Source: an uncultured Lachnospiraceae bacterium (lineage in GTDB: Bacteria > Bacillota > Clostridia > Lachnospirales > Lachnospiraceae). Taken from it: a DNA stretch of 38,576 nucleotides. A program made the translations under genes and the position numbers. The DNA lies in the NCBI GenBank assembly GCA_947178125.1, contig CAMWXB010000040.1:1-38576 (forward strand), given 5' to 3'. The notes under the pieces were generated by a model. It did no database searches. It was not told the origin of the DNA and saw only the letters and a list, made by a program, of their open reading frames with translations. Below, one piece after another: positions 1 to 7,643 of this stretch (its first letter is position 1; every line of letters starts with the position of its first letter).

Positions 1-45
1 AGGAACCATGCACCGGACGGACCGCCGGCTGAAGTGTAATATACA
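1..45. repeat. Edge of a repeat related to the 12285-12481 element
   Basis: The window opens with GGAACCATG, then a GC-rich stretch, then CCGGCTGAAGTG and TAA. The right arm of the 12285-12481 element has the same order: GGAACCATG, a GC-rich centre, GCGGCTGAACTG and a final TAA. The middle differs, so this looks like one end of a diverged family member whose other part lies outside the window. It sits just upstream of the pncA promoter. The match is short and was made by eye. Confidence 0.45.
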
Positions 46-69
46 GGAAACAACCTCATCTCCTGACGC

Positions 70-98
70 TTGTTATTTTTCCCGCCCGGTAGTATAAT
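70..98 (+). promoter_or_regulatory. Sigma-A type promoter for pncA-pncB
   Basis: A -35-like TTGTTA (70-75) and a perfect TATAAT (93-98) are separated by 17 bases. Transcription would start near 105 and give a leader of about 105 nt before the nicotinamidase start at 213. Confidence 0.6.
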
Positions 99-147
99 TT
101 ATTTAATTAACAGCCGCAGCGGCGGATTATACAAAGGTATATGGAGG

Positions 148-193
148 TTGTGCTGACGTTCGCAACGCCCGACACAAACATCGCAGGCTGAGA
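148..193 (+). promoter_or_regulatory. Structured leader of pncA sharing a motif with the ddl leader
   Basis: TTGTG (148-152) pairs with CACAA (173-177) around an inner stem CGTT (157-160)/AACG (164-167). The 13-mer TCGCAGGCTGAGA (181-193) follows and runs straight into the AAGGAG ribosome binding site. The leader of ddl has TCGCAGGTTGAGA at 19757-19769, also directly before its ribosome binding site and also after a stem-loop that starts with TTGG/CCAA. A shared cis-regulatory or translation element is possible, but two members cannot prove it. Confidence 0.35.
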
Positions 194-212
194 AAGGAGC
201 ATGGATATAAAC

Positions 213-740
213 ATGAAATACCTGATCGTAGTGGATATGCAGAAGGACTTCATTACGGGAAGTCTGGGAACGGAAGAGGCGCAGGCGATTCTTCCGAAGG
301 TGATTGACAAAGTACAACATTATGACGGACAGATTCTTTTTACGAAGGACACCCATACGGAAGACTACTTGAATACGCAGGAAGGGAAAAAGCTTCCGGT
401 GAAACATTGTATTCTGGGTGAGGATGGCTGGCTACTTGCCGATGAACTGGAGGAAGCGGTCCGAAAAGGAGGCTGGAAAGTTTATCAGAAACCGGCTTTT
501 GGCAGCGTAGAACTTGCGGAAGCGCTAAAGAGGGAAAATGAAAAAGAAGCAGTCGAAGAGATTGAACTGTGCGGGTTATGTACGGATATCTGCGTCATCT
601 CCAATGCGCTGTTGTTAAAAGCTTTTCTGCCGGAAGTGCCGGTCTGTGTGGATGCCGCATGCTGTGCGGGCGTAACGCCGGAAAGCCATAAGAATGCTCT
701 TGAAGCGATGAAAATGTGTCAGGTTCTGGTGAAAGGTTGA
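213..740 (+). CDS. pncA: Nicotinamidase / isochorismatase-family cysteine hydrolase
   Basis: This 175-residue protein is a cysteine hydrolase of the nicotinamidase family. The N-terminal VVDMQKDF supplies the catalytic Asp (D8), K93 lies in the YQKPAFGS segment, and C127 ends the CTDIC motif, completing a D-K-C triad. D46, H48 and H65 (in LPVKHC) match the metal-ligand pattern of nicotinamidases. In that role it converts nicotinamide to nicotinate, the substrate of the next gene product, and this pairing is the main reason to prefer nicotinamidase over another isochorismatase-like function. The ATG at 213 is chosen because the upstream ATG at 201 lies only one base from the AAGGAG site, although 13 bases to 213 is rather long. 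It is slightly shorter than E. coli PncA (about 210 residues). Confidence 0.85.
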   Translation: MKYLIVVDMQKDFITGSLGTEEAQAILPKVIDKVQHYDGQILFTKDTHTEDYLNTQEGKKLPVKHCILGEDGWLLADELEEAVRKGGWKVYQKPAFGSVELAEALKRENEKEAVEEIELCGLCTDICVISNALLLKAFLPEVPVCVDAACCAGVTPESHKNALEAMKMCQVLVKG

Positions 741-742
741 AA

Positions 743-755
743 GAAAAGCGCTTTC
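743..755. promoter_or_regulatory. cre-like palindrome after pncA
   Basis: GAAAAGCGCTTTC directly follows the pncA stop and contains the perfect palindrome AAAGCGCTTT. It resembles the CcpA operator TGAAAGCGCTTTCA at 12 of 14 positions. A small hairpin, TGTCTGCT (772-779)/AGCAGACA (782-789), follows without a T tract. The palindrome lies inside the pncA-pncB gap rather than at the promoter, so it could be a roadblock operator or chance. Confidence 0.25.
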
Positions 756-820
756 GACTATTGAATTTGAGTGTCTGCTAAAGCAGACAGATGGGTAAAA
801 AATGATGAAGGAGAGTCCAA

Positions 821-2287
821 ATGATGAATACGCAGTTCAATGAAAGAAATATCTCTATGGTCATGGATATGTATGAACTTACCATGTCAAACGGTTATCT
901 GAATAAAAAGCGCCACAATACGATGGCTGCTTTTGATGTATTTTACAGGACGAATCCGGATAATGCAGGATTTGCTGTTTTCGCCGGCCTGGAACAGGTA
1001 ATAGAGTATATTCAGAATCTGCATTTTAGCGAGGAAGATATTGCATATCTGCGCTCGCGAAATCTGTTTACAGAGGAGTTTCTGGATTATCTGCTTCATT
1101 TTGAATTTCAGGGCGATATCTATGCTATGCCGGAAGGGACTATTATGTATCCGAACGAACCGGTCATGACGGTAGTGGCGCCGATGATCGATGCGCAGCT
1201 TATTGAGACGGCTGTTTTGCTGCAGATCAATCATCAGTCTTTGATCGCGACGAAAACGAACAGAATCGTGCGTGCAGCGAACGGGAAACCGGTATCTGAT
1301 TTCGGTGCGCGGCGTGCTCACAATGTGGATGCGGCCGTGTATGGGGCAAGGGCCGCTTATATCGGCGGGGCCGTAGGAACGGCGACTGTTCTGGCGGGTC
1401 AGCTGTTCAATATCCCGATTTCGGGAACGATGGCACACAGCTGGGTCATGTGTTTTGATAATGAATACGAGGCTTTTAAGGCTTATGCAGAGAGTTACCC
1501 GGATTCCACGGTCCTTCTGGTAGATACTTATGATGTCTTAAAAAGCGGCGTACCCAATGCCATCCGCATTGCCAAAGAGGTTCTGGGGCCGATGGGGAAA
1601 AGACTGAAAGGAATCCGGCTCGATTCGGGAGACCTTGCCTATCTGTCAAAAGAGGCAAGAAAGCAGCTCGATGAGGCGGGATTGCAAGACTGCATTATCG
1701 TGGCATCGAACAGCCTGGATGAGTATACGATCACATCCCTGAACAGACAGGAAGCACGGATTGACAGCTACGGTGTCGGCGAAAAGCTGATCACCTCTTA
1801 CACATCACCTGTTTTCGGAGCGGTGTATAAGCTGGCGGCAATCAATAAGGACGGAAATTTTACACCCAAGATCAAGATTTCCGAAACGATAGAGAAAATT
1901 ACGAATCCGGGCCTGAAAGAGATTTACCGGGTTTATGATAAAGAAGGAAAAGCAATTGCGGATTATCTGACCGTTAAGGGCGAAGAAATCGATACGAGTC
2001 ATCCGGTCCGCTATGTGGATCCGAAGCATTACTGGAAAGACAGGAGTTTTTCTGACTGCACCTTTAAACCGTTGCAGAAACAGATTTTTAAAGGCGGAAA
2101 GCTGGTCTATGAACTGCCGGCCCTTGAAGAAATCAGAAATTATGTGCGGAATCAGCTGGAGTGTGAGATTTGGAAAGAAGAACAGCGGTTTGAGAACGCG
2201 CATCCACATTATCTGGATATGAGTCCGGCGATGTTTGAATTGAAGATGGGGCTGTTACATGAAAGTTCTGCTTCGGATAACGCATAG
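821..2287 (+). CDS. pncB: Nicotinate phosphoribosyltransferase
   Basis: This 488-residue enzyme joins nicotinate with PRPP to give nicotinate mononucleotide, the entry step of the Preiss-Handler NAD salvage route, in the cytoplasm. Family landmarks are the N-terminal DMYELTMSNGY, the SDFGARRAH segment, SGTMAHSWVM with the region around the phosphorylatable His, GIRLDSGDL, and the VGEKLITSY segment. AAGGAGA at 808-814 lies 6 bases before the ATG at 821. It lies 80 bases downstream of the nicotinamidase gene with no terminator between them, so the two probably share the promoter at 70-98. Length is normal for the clostridial form. Confidence 0.93.
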   Translation: MMNTQFNERNISMVMDMYELTMSNGYLNKKRHNTMAAFDVFYRTNPDNAGFAVFAGLEQVIEYIQNLHFSEEDIAYLRSRNLFTEEFLDYLLHFEFQGDIYAMPEGTIMYPNEPVMTVVAPMIDAQLIETAVLLQINHQSLIATKTNRIVRAANGKPVSDFGARRAHNVDAAVYGARAAYIGGAVGTATVLAGQLFNIPISGTMAHSWVMCFDNEYEAFKAYAESYPDSTVLLVDTYDVLKSGVPNAIRIAKEVLGPMGKRLKGIRLDSGDLAYLSKEARKQLDEAGLQDCIIVASNSLDEYTITSLNRQEARIDSYGVGEKLITSYTSPVFGAVYKLAAINKDGNFTPKIKISETIEKITNPGLKEIYRVYDKEGKAIADYLTVKGEEIDTSHPVRYVDPKHYWKDRSFSDCTFKPLQKQIFKGGKLVYELPALEEIRNYVRNQLECEIWKEEQRFENAHPHYLDMSPAMFELKMGLLHESSASDNA

Positions 2288-2328
2288 CATAGAAATAATA
2301 GAAAATCGGGAAGGGAGATGTCTGAACA

Positions 2329-3216
2329 TTGAATGCAGTGGAGTGGAATGACCGGTTCAATATCGGTGTGGAAGTTGTTGATAAGGCACATCAAAAGCTG
2401 TTTTCAATTGTAGGTAAGTTAGTCGAGTTAAATGAGGATGAAGAAAAACAGCAGCATGCGTGCCGCGAGGGCATCAAGTATTTTAAGAACTATACGATAA
2501 AGCATTTTGCAGAAGAAGAGGCATATATGCAGTCTATTGGTTATCAGGGATATGCCGTACATAAAAAGCTGCATGACAATATGTGTAACAATACGATTCC
2601 GGCGCTTGAACAGGAGATGGAAGAGCAGAATTATTCCAGAGAAACAGTACGGCATTTTCTGGGTATCTGCATTGGCTGGCTGACGGGGCATGTTATGGTC
2701 GAGGATCATGCGATTACGGGATGGTATCCGAATAAATGGGTGCATCAGCCCTCTGAGGATGGACTCGTTTCTCTGCAGAAGGCGGCCGTTCAGGCTGTAC
2801 ACAATTTGCTTCGGGTAGATGCAAGGATTGTCAGCGACCATTACAGCGGAGAGGATTTTTGCGAGGGGAACAAACTGTGTTTCCGGCTGACGTATGCCCT
2901 GCCGGAGAAAAAAAGAATACAGGTCTATCTTATTTATGAAGAAAGGTTGATGTTAAATTCTCTCGGTGAAATACTGGGAAGGCAGATACGGTATGCGGAT
3001 AAGACCGTCGTCTATACGGTGAAAATTCTTTCAAAACAGATTATGGAACATATTGCGCTTCATTTTGAACCGAAAGAAAAACCTGTGTGGGAAAAGACGG
3101 ACACGATGACCTTTGATCAGGTCCTCAAAACTTTTTATAAGGAATATCCCCCATACAGTATGCTATTTGGAACAGGAGGAAAAGGATATTTTGCAATCTG
3201 TATCAGAGAATCATAA
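2329..3216 (+). CDS. Bacteriohemerythrin with a C-terminal extension
   Basis: The N-terminal 135 residues are a complete hemerythrin domain. All seven iron ligands are visible: H21 (DKAHQ), H59 and E63 (HFAEEEAYM), H78 and H82 (HKKLHD), and H121 and D126 (HVMVEDH). Such di-iron proteins bind O2 and can act in oxygen sensing or scavenging. A further 160 or so residues carry an alpha/beta domain that I cannot assign with certainty; its position and motif-poor character suggest a CheX/CheC-like or other sensory partner domain. The start is a TTG at 2329, 11 bases after AAGGGAG; the ATG at 2319 is out of frame and stops after four codons. The last 26 bases overlap the pectinesterase start. Confidence 0.75.
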   Translation: MNAVEWNDRFNIGVEVVDKAHQKLFSIVGKLVELNEDEEKQQHACREGIKYFKNYTIKHFAEEEAYMQSIGYQGYAVHKKLHDNMCNNTIPALEQEMEEQNYSRETVRHFLGICIGWLTGHVMVEDHAITGWYPNKWVHQPSEDGLVSLQKAAVQAVHNLLRVDARIVSDHYSGEDFCEGNKLCFRLTYALPEKKRIQVYLIYEERLMLNSLGEILGRQIRYADKTVVYTVKILSKQIMEHIALHFEPKEKPVWEKTDTMTFDQVLKTFYKEYPPYSMLFGTGGKGYFAICIRES

Positions 3217-4186
3217 AAAAATATATGTATCTTCCGGGAAAAGGAATCCGGGGGATTTTGCATCCGTTACGGAGGCCGTCAACAGTATTCCGAAGGACTC
3301 ACAGGAGCCGGTAACCGTTCTGATCGCACCGGGCATTTACCATGAGAAAATTACGGTGGACAGGGCTTTCGTGACATTGGAAGGAACCGGAAAGAGCAAT
3401 GCGGATACGGTATTGACGTTCGATGATTATGCGAATTTTACCATGGAAGACGGAACAAAAATGGGAACTTTCCGGTCCTATTCCGTGTTCGTTGATGCAC
3501 ATGACGTTATGTTGAAAAATCTGACGATTGAAAATGCTTCCGGTGACTCGCTCACCCATGGACAGGCAATTGCCCTGTATGCGGACGGTGACAGGCTGAC
3601 AGTGGATTCCTGCCGTCTCCTTGGACATCAGGACACGCTTTTTACCGGTCCTCTGCCGCCGAAAGAAATTCAGAAGAACGGATTTATCGGGCCGAAGCAG
3701 TTTGCACCGCGGCTTCACGGAAGGCAGTATTATAGAAATTGTTATATCTGCGGCGATATTGATTTTATTTTCGGGGGAGCGACAGCGTATTTTGAGGAGT
3801 GTACGATTGAGTCGCTGCGGCATTTTCCGGAAGAACGGGAAGATGCGCAGATTCAAGGCTACATTACAGCGGCATCCACGCCCGAGGGGCAGGAATACGG
3901 CTATGTTTTTTCCAGATGCAGACTCATATCGGAGGAATGTCCGCTGGGGACGGTTTATCTTGGCAGGCCATGGCGGGATTATGCCAGAACCGTCTTTATC
4001 GATTGTACTTTCGGAAGCCATATTCATCCTGAGCTCTTTCATGACTGGAACAAGCCGGATGCCAGAAAAACGGTTTTGTATGGCGTTTGGGATTCGCGGG
4101 AAAACTTTCCGGAACGGGCCGAATTCGTACAGGAGATAAAAGAAGAAGAACTTGCACATTATGCCAAAGAAAAAGTCCTCTCTTAG
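3191..4186 (+). CDS. Pectin methylesterase, no signal peptide
   Basis: This protein of about 331 residues is a carbohydrate esterase family 8 pectinesterase, which removes methyl groups from galacturonate residues. Seen in order are QAIALY (Q125), GHQDTLF (Q147 and the acid/base D148), GDIDFIFGG (nucleophile D191) and LGRPW (R259, W261), the full catalytic set. A TTG start at 3191 is preferred because AGGAGGA (3174-3180) lies 10 bases upstream; an earlier start at 3113 has no such site and adds residues outside the family fold. No signal peptide is present, so the enzyme should work in the cytoplasm on imported methylated oligogalacturonides. Its start lies inside the hemerythrin gene, which implies translational coupling. 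Confidence 0.85.
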   Translation: MQSVSENHKKIYVSSGKRNPGDFASVTEAVNSIPKDSQEPVTVLIAPGIYHEKITVDRAFVTLEGTGKSNADTVLTFDDYANFTMEDGTKMGTFRSYSVFVDAHDVMLKNLTIENASGDSLTHGQAIALYADGDRLTVDSCRLLGHQDTLFTGPLPPKEIQKNGFIGPKQFAPRLHGRQYYRNCYICGDIDFIFGGATAYFEECTIESLRHFPEEREDAQIQGYITAASTPEGQEYGYVFSRCRLISEECPLGTVYLGRPWRDYARTVFIDCTFGSHIHPELFHDWNKPDARKTVLYGVWDSRENFPERAEFVQEIKEEELAHYAKEKVLS

Positions 4187-4199
4187 GAGGACTTTTTTT
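4171..4199. terminator. Bidirectional terminator between convergent genes
   Basis: AAAAGTCCTC (4171-4180) pairs perfectly with GAGGACTTTT (4187-4196) around a 6-base loop that holds the pectinesterase stop codon. The A run on the left and T run on the right allow termination of both the pectinesterase and the convergent PRPP synthetase transcripts. Confidence 0.9.
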
Positions 4200-4200
4200 G

Positions 4201-5385
4201 TCAGAGTTCGCCGTTATGATATCTTGCCACAATGGAGTGAATACGTTCTACCGGATTCAGCAGGTCGCTGATGGAAGAATCGTGATTCAGCGTATCGATG
4301 ATATAAGCGATATATTTGCTCAGGTCGCAGTCAACATACCATTCGCGTTTTAACAGTTCCGGCGGCTGATAGATCAAATTGGTAGTCAGGAGCTTATCAA
4401 ATATGCCCTTATCATATGCTTTATCGAAACGGTCCAGACCGGCCGTGAAGAGGCCAAAAGTGGAACAGATAAAAATGTGTCTCGCTTTTCTTGCTTTCAA
4501 CTCGGTGGCAACTTCCAATACACTGTCGCCGGATGAAATCATATCATCAATGATGATCATATCCTTGCCTTCCACGCTGCTTCCTAAGAACTCATGCGCA
4601 ACAACAGGGTTTCGGCCGTTAATGACTCTTGTATAATCTTTTCTCTTATAATACATACCAACATCCAGGCCAAGGACATTGGCCATATAAATCGCTCTGC
4701 TCATACCGCCTTCGTCAGGGCTGATGACCATCATATGATTGCTGTCTATCTGCAGGCCTTTTACATTGTTGAGCAGACCCTTAATGAACTGATAGACAGG
4801 CTGTACAGTCTCAAAACCATTCAGTGGAATGGCGTTCTGCACTCTGGCGTCGTGCGCATCAAAAGTGATGATATTATCAACGCCCATGCTGACCATTTCC
4901 TGCAGAGCCAGTGCACAGTCGAGGGATTCTCTTGAGGTGCGTTTGCTCTGCCTGCTTTCATAGAGAAACGGCATAATGACGGTGATCCGTCTGGCTTTGC
5001 CGCCAACGGCAGCGATAATACGCTTCAGATCCTGATAGTGGTCATCAGGAGACATATGATTGCGGTGTCCGCACAGCGAATAGGTCAGGCTGTAATTGGC
5101 TACATCAACTAACAAATATAAGTCAGTGCCGCGGACAGATTGGTTGATGACGCCTTTCGCTTCACCGGAACCGAATCTGGGCACTTTTGCATCCAGAATA
5201 TAGGAATCCCTCTGATAGCCGGTAAAGGCGAGACTGTCTTTGTGCTCGCTTTCCCGCTCCGCCCTCCACTTTACGAGGAAGTAGTCAACTTTTTCACCCA
5301 GAGACTTGCAGCCTTCCAGTGGAATGATACCGAGGGAACCGACGGGGATGGTTTCCAGATTCCTTTTTTCTTCACGTTTTGCCAT
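4201..5385 (-). CDS. prs: Ribose-phosphate pyrophosphokinase (PRPP synthetase)
   Basis: This enzyme makes PRPP from ribose 5-phosphate and ATP for nucleotide, His, Trp and NAD synthesis. The 394-residue chain is longer than the usual 310-320 and matches the long variant I associate with Clostridia. Seen are the ATP-site segment YESRQSKRTSRE, the FDAHDARVQNA metal-binding segment, ISPDEGGMSRA, and the PRPP-binding loop DMIIIDDMISSGDS. The ATG at 5385 is chosen because GTGAGG lies 6 bases upstream; the in-frame GTG at 5397 would lie within that site. The gene follows the helicase-loader gene directly, and its product feeds the PRPP-using pncB product encoded nearby. Confidence 0.9.
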   Translation of the reverse strand: MAKREEKRNLETIPVGSLGIIPLEGCKSLGEKVDYFLVKWRAERESEHKDSLAFTGYQRDSYILDAKVPRFGSGEAKGVINQSVRGTDLYLLVDVANYSLTYSLCGHRNHMSPDDHYQDLKRIIAAVGGKARRITVIMPFLYESRQSKRTSRESLDCALALQEMVSMGVDNIITFDAHDARVQNAIPLNGFETVQPVYQFIKGLLNNVKGLQIDSNHMMVISPDEGGMSRAIYMANVLGLDVGMYYKRKDYTRVINGRNPVVAHEFLGSSVEGKDMIIIDDMISSGDSVLEVATELKARKARHIFICSTFGLFTAGLDRFDKAYDKGIFDKLLTTNLIYQPPELLKREWYVDCDLSKYIAYIIDTLNHDSSISDLLNPVERIHSIVARYHNGEL

Positions 5386-5393
5386 GCGAAACC

Positions 5394-6365
5394 TCACTTT
5401 CTATTTAATAAACGCTTTTTGTACATACGAATGTCAGGACCGGTCAGTTTGCAGAGTTCATAATGACTGGTAATGCGGGAAAAGATGCGGTCGGAATATC
5501 GGTTCCGCAGCTCTTCCAGAGAAAGATTTGTAGAAATGACAGTCGCCTTTTTTCCCATGTGACGTTCATTCAAAAGGGAAAAAAGCCGGGAAGCAACAAA
5601 CTGGTTCGTAAGTTCGGTTCCCAAATCGTCAATGATCAGCAGATCGCACTGATACAGATCCGCATAACGTTCTCTCTCATCTTCTTTGCTTTTATAGTCA
5701 AAAGAATATCTGGATAATAAATCAAAAAGACCGGCGGCGCTGAAGTAGATAACGGAATGACCACTTTCTATAAGTTCTTTGGCCACACAATTCGACAAGA
5801 AAGTTTTCCCCGTACCCACTGTACCATAAAAAAACAGATTATGGTAGTCGGAATTGAAATTTTTGATAAAATTCTGGCAGGTCATTACAGCATTTTTGAA
5901 TCGGGATAAATCTTCTCCTTCATAATATTCGTAGGATAAAGACTGGAAATTATCGTTTTGAAGCATTTCCTGTATATTAGACTGCTCGTAGAGAAGCGTG
6001 ATCATTGCCTGCTTAAAACAATGGCATTTCTGCCCGTCAATGTAGCCGGTATCCTGGCAATCCGGACATGTATAGGCAGGACTCAGATAGTTTTCGGGCA
6101 GGCCGGCTTCGGATAGGAGCCGTGTTTTTTTGCCGGAGATTTCGGAGAGCATGCCTTTTAATTCTTCCATTGCACCTTCATCGCCGGATAAATATTTTTT
6201 CCCCTGTGAAACGGAGACGGATGAGATTTGTTCTTCCAGTTCCCGATAACCGGGAACATGGTCATACACATAGGCTGTTTTCCGTTCCAGTTCGTGGCGG
6301 TTGTGCAGTTGGCGGTTTTCATAGTCACGAAGTATGATATCATATTGGGTATTTGTCAGTGGCAC
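5394..6365 (-). CDS. DnaC/DnaI-like replicative helicase loader
   Basis: This 323-residue AAA+ ATPase probably loads the replicative helicase at origins and during restart. An N-terminal helical region is followed by a zinc-binding C100-x2-C103...C114-x-C116 cluster, Walker A GTVGTGKT (181-188), Walker B LLIIDDLG (242-249), a sensor segment STNLSLEEL, and RIFSRI as a likely arginine finger. This matches the DnaC/DnaI family, including the Firmicute zinc ribbon. The start is GTG at 6365, with AAAGGAG 7 bases upstream overlapping the end of the DnaD-like gene. Together the two genes form a primosome operon. Confidence 0.88.
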   Translation of the reverse strand: MPLTNTQYDIILRDYENRQLHNRHELERKTAYVYDHVPGYRELEEQISSVSVSQGKKYLSGDEGAMEELKGMLSEISGKKTRLLSEAGLPENYLSPAYTCPDCQDTGYIDGQKCHCFKQAMITLLYEQSNIQEMLQNDNFQSLSYEYYEGEDLSRFKNAVMTCQNFIKNFNSDYHNLFFYGTVGTGKTFLSNCVAKELIESGHSVIYFSAAGLFDLLSRYSFDYKSKEDERERYADLYQCDLLIIDDLGTELTNQFVASRLFSLLNERHMGKKATVISTNLSLEELRNRYSDRIFSRITSHYELCKLTGPDIRMYKKRLLNRK

Positions 6366-6377
6366 GGCGATGCTCCT

Positions 6378-7430
6378 TTAGTTGCTCAGCAATTCTTTTT
6401 CCAGCGCATCAAAATCGTAGGAATTTTGTTTGAACTGGTTGAATTTATTATTTGAAAATGACTTGGCGGCTTTATTCTGCCGGAAATGGCTGTCGAGCGC
6501 TTTGATATCATTCCGGTGATGAATGCCTGCCTTATGCCAGCTGCTCAAAATACTGTCCGCATATTCAAAACGGTGCTTGTCCGTTGCGAGGACGGTTTTT
6601 TCACAGGCCGCGGAAATGAGGTCAAACTCAAATGCGAACTCTTTTGTCCAACGGGTAATATAAGATATTTCAGCCTGTGTCGGCATACTGGATTTGCCGA
6701 GCGCTTTCATGATATCATAGACCGTCTTATCATATTTGTGCGCATAACCTGCTGCCTGTTCCGGCGTGGTAATGCCTTCCTGTGCCCAGTTGATAGCGAC
6801 TTTTTCCATGTATCTTAAATCCTTTTTACCGCGGTCAACACAATATTGAATCAGGTAGTCGATCAAATCCTCCGAAAAACCGAGCTTGTCCGAAATAAAA
6901 AGAATGGATTTGATTTCGGATGCGCTCAATGTTTTTTTCAAATATTGTTCCGTAATAAAAAGCAGCCCTGCGGTGGTTTCATCGGATTTGAATGCCTTTA
7001 GCTGCTCCAGCGTGTAGTTCGGTTTCTCATAAGGGTCTGCCTTCGGCGTTTCCGGTTCCGGGACAGCTATTTTGGAAGAGATTGGAACGACGTACATGGA
7101 AGAGGGCATCGGTTCGACCGGTGCCGCCGCGGCCGGATTCAAGTCTCTGAGGTGAAGACCGGTCAGGTTCTTGTTTTCGTCATAGTCCAGTGTAAGGAGC
7201 TGGTTCTTTTCCCAGTATTTCAGAGCGCGCAGAACATCTTTTTCCGTATAGTTAAAAACATCCGCGATTTCGGACACGCTGGTAGAAAGTCCTGCGCTCA
7301 TCATGCGTATCAGATATAAATAGATTTTGAGCTGCGCATCGTTGGCAGACCTCATATATTCATCGATGAAACGATTGGAAATTACCGTCGCATTCGTATA
7401 GTTATCCTGGTAAATAGTTAAATGACTCAT
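6378..7430 (-). CDS. DnaD/DnaB-like primosomal replication initiation protein
   Basis: This 350-residue protein has an N-terminal winged-helix region (about 1-100), a low-complexity Ala/Pro linker, and two DnaD-type helical domains. Each of these ends in the family motif Y-x3-[IV]-x3-W: once in YMEKVAINW and once in YADSILSSW. DnaD and DnaB of Firmicutes link DnaA-melted DNA to helicase loading, which fits the loader gene immediately downstream. The ATG at 7430 has AGGAG about 13 bases upstream, a long spacing, but no better in-frame start exists. A cluster of DnaA-box-like sites lies directly upstream, suggesting control by DnaA. Confidence 0.85.
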   Translation of the reverse strand: MSHLTIYQDNYTNATVISNRFIDEYMRSANDAQLKIYLYLIRMMSAGLSTSVSEIADVFNYTEKDVLRALKYWEKNQLLTLDYDENKNLTGLHLRDLNPAAAAPVEPMPSSMYVVPISSKIAVPEPETPKADPYEKPNYTLEQLKAFKSDETTAGLLFITEQYLKKTLSASEIKSILFISDKLGFSEDLIDYLIQYCVDRGKKDLRYMEKVAINWAQEGITTPEQAAGYAHKYDKTVYDIMKALGKSSMPTQAEISYITRWTKEFAFEFDLISAACEKTVLATDKHRFEYADSILSSWHKAGIHHRNDIKALDSHFRQNKAAKSFSNNKFNQFKQNSYDFDALEKELLSN

Positions 7431-7463
7431 ATCTATAACACAACTCCTATTAAAGTAAAATGA

Positions 7464-7472
7464 ATTATATCA
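7464..7472 (-). promoter_or_regulatory. Extended -10 promoter of the dnaD-dnaC-prs operon
   Basis: On the minus strand the sequence reads TGATATAAT, an extended -10 (TGnTATAAT), about 34 bases before the DnaD-like start. No good -35 lies 17 bases upstream, as is common for extended -10 promoters. Confidence 0.55.
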
Positions 7473-7538
7473 TGTCAGATTTTAAAAAGATATAGTCAAT
7501 TTGCCAGAAACCAAAAACCGTATACACGCTTTCCGGGA

Positions 7539-7643
7539 TGTGGAAAATGTGTATAATAAAGAAGTATGACGGAACCGCAAAGGAAAATATCCACAATCAG
7601 AAGGAAGCCGAAAAGTCTCTTTTGATGTGGATATTGTGGATAA
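7539..7643. promoter_or_regulatory. Cluster of DnaA-box-like 9-mers
   Basis: Read on the minus strand, three 9-mers fit TTWTNCACA: complements of TGTGGAAAA (7539-7547), TGTGTATAA (7548-7556) and TGTGGATAA (7635-7643, the perfect TTATCCACA box). TGTGGATAT (7626-7634) differs at one base, and ATATCCACA (7587-7595) lies on the plus strand with one mismatch. Two pairs abut with no gap. The stretch lies upstream of the primosome operon and ends at the murC stop codon. TATCCACAAT (7588-7597) also pairs with ATTGTGGATA (7633-7642), so a hairpin in the murC 3' end is an alternative reading for part of it. Confidence 0.55.

Noticed and set aside
7566..7625. 19-codon ORF inside the DnaA-box cluster
   Set aside because: It has no ribosome binding site and no recognisable feature; the TATAAT at 7552-7557 upstream has no -35.
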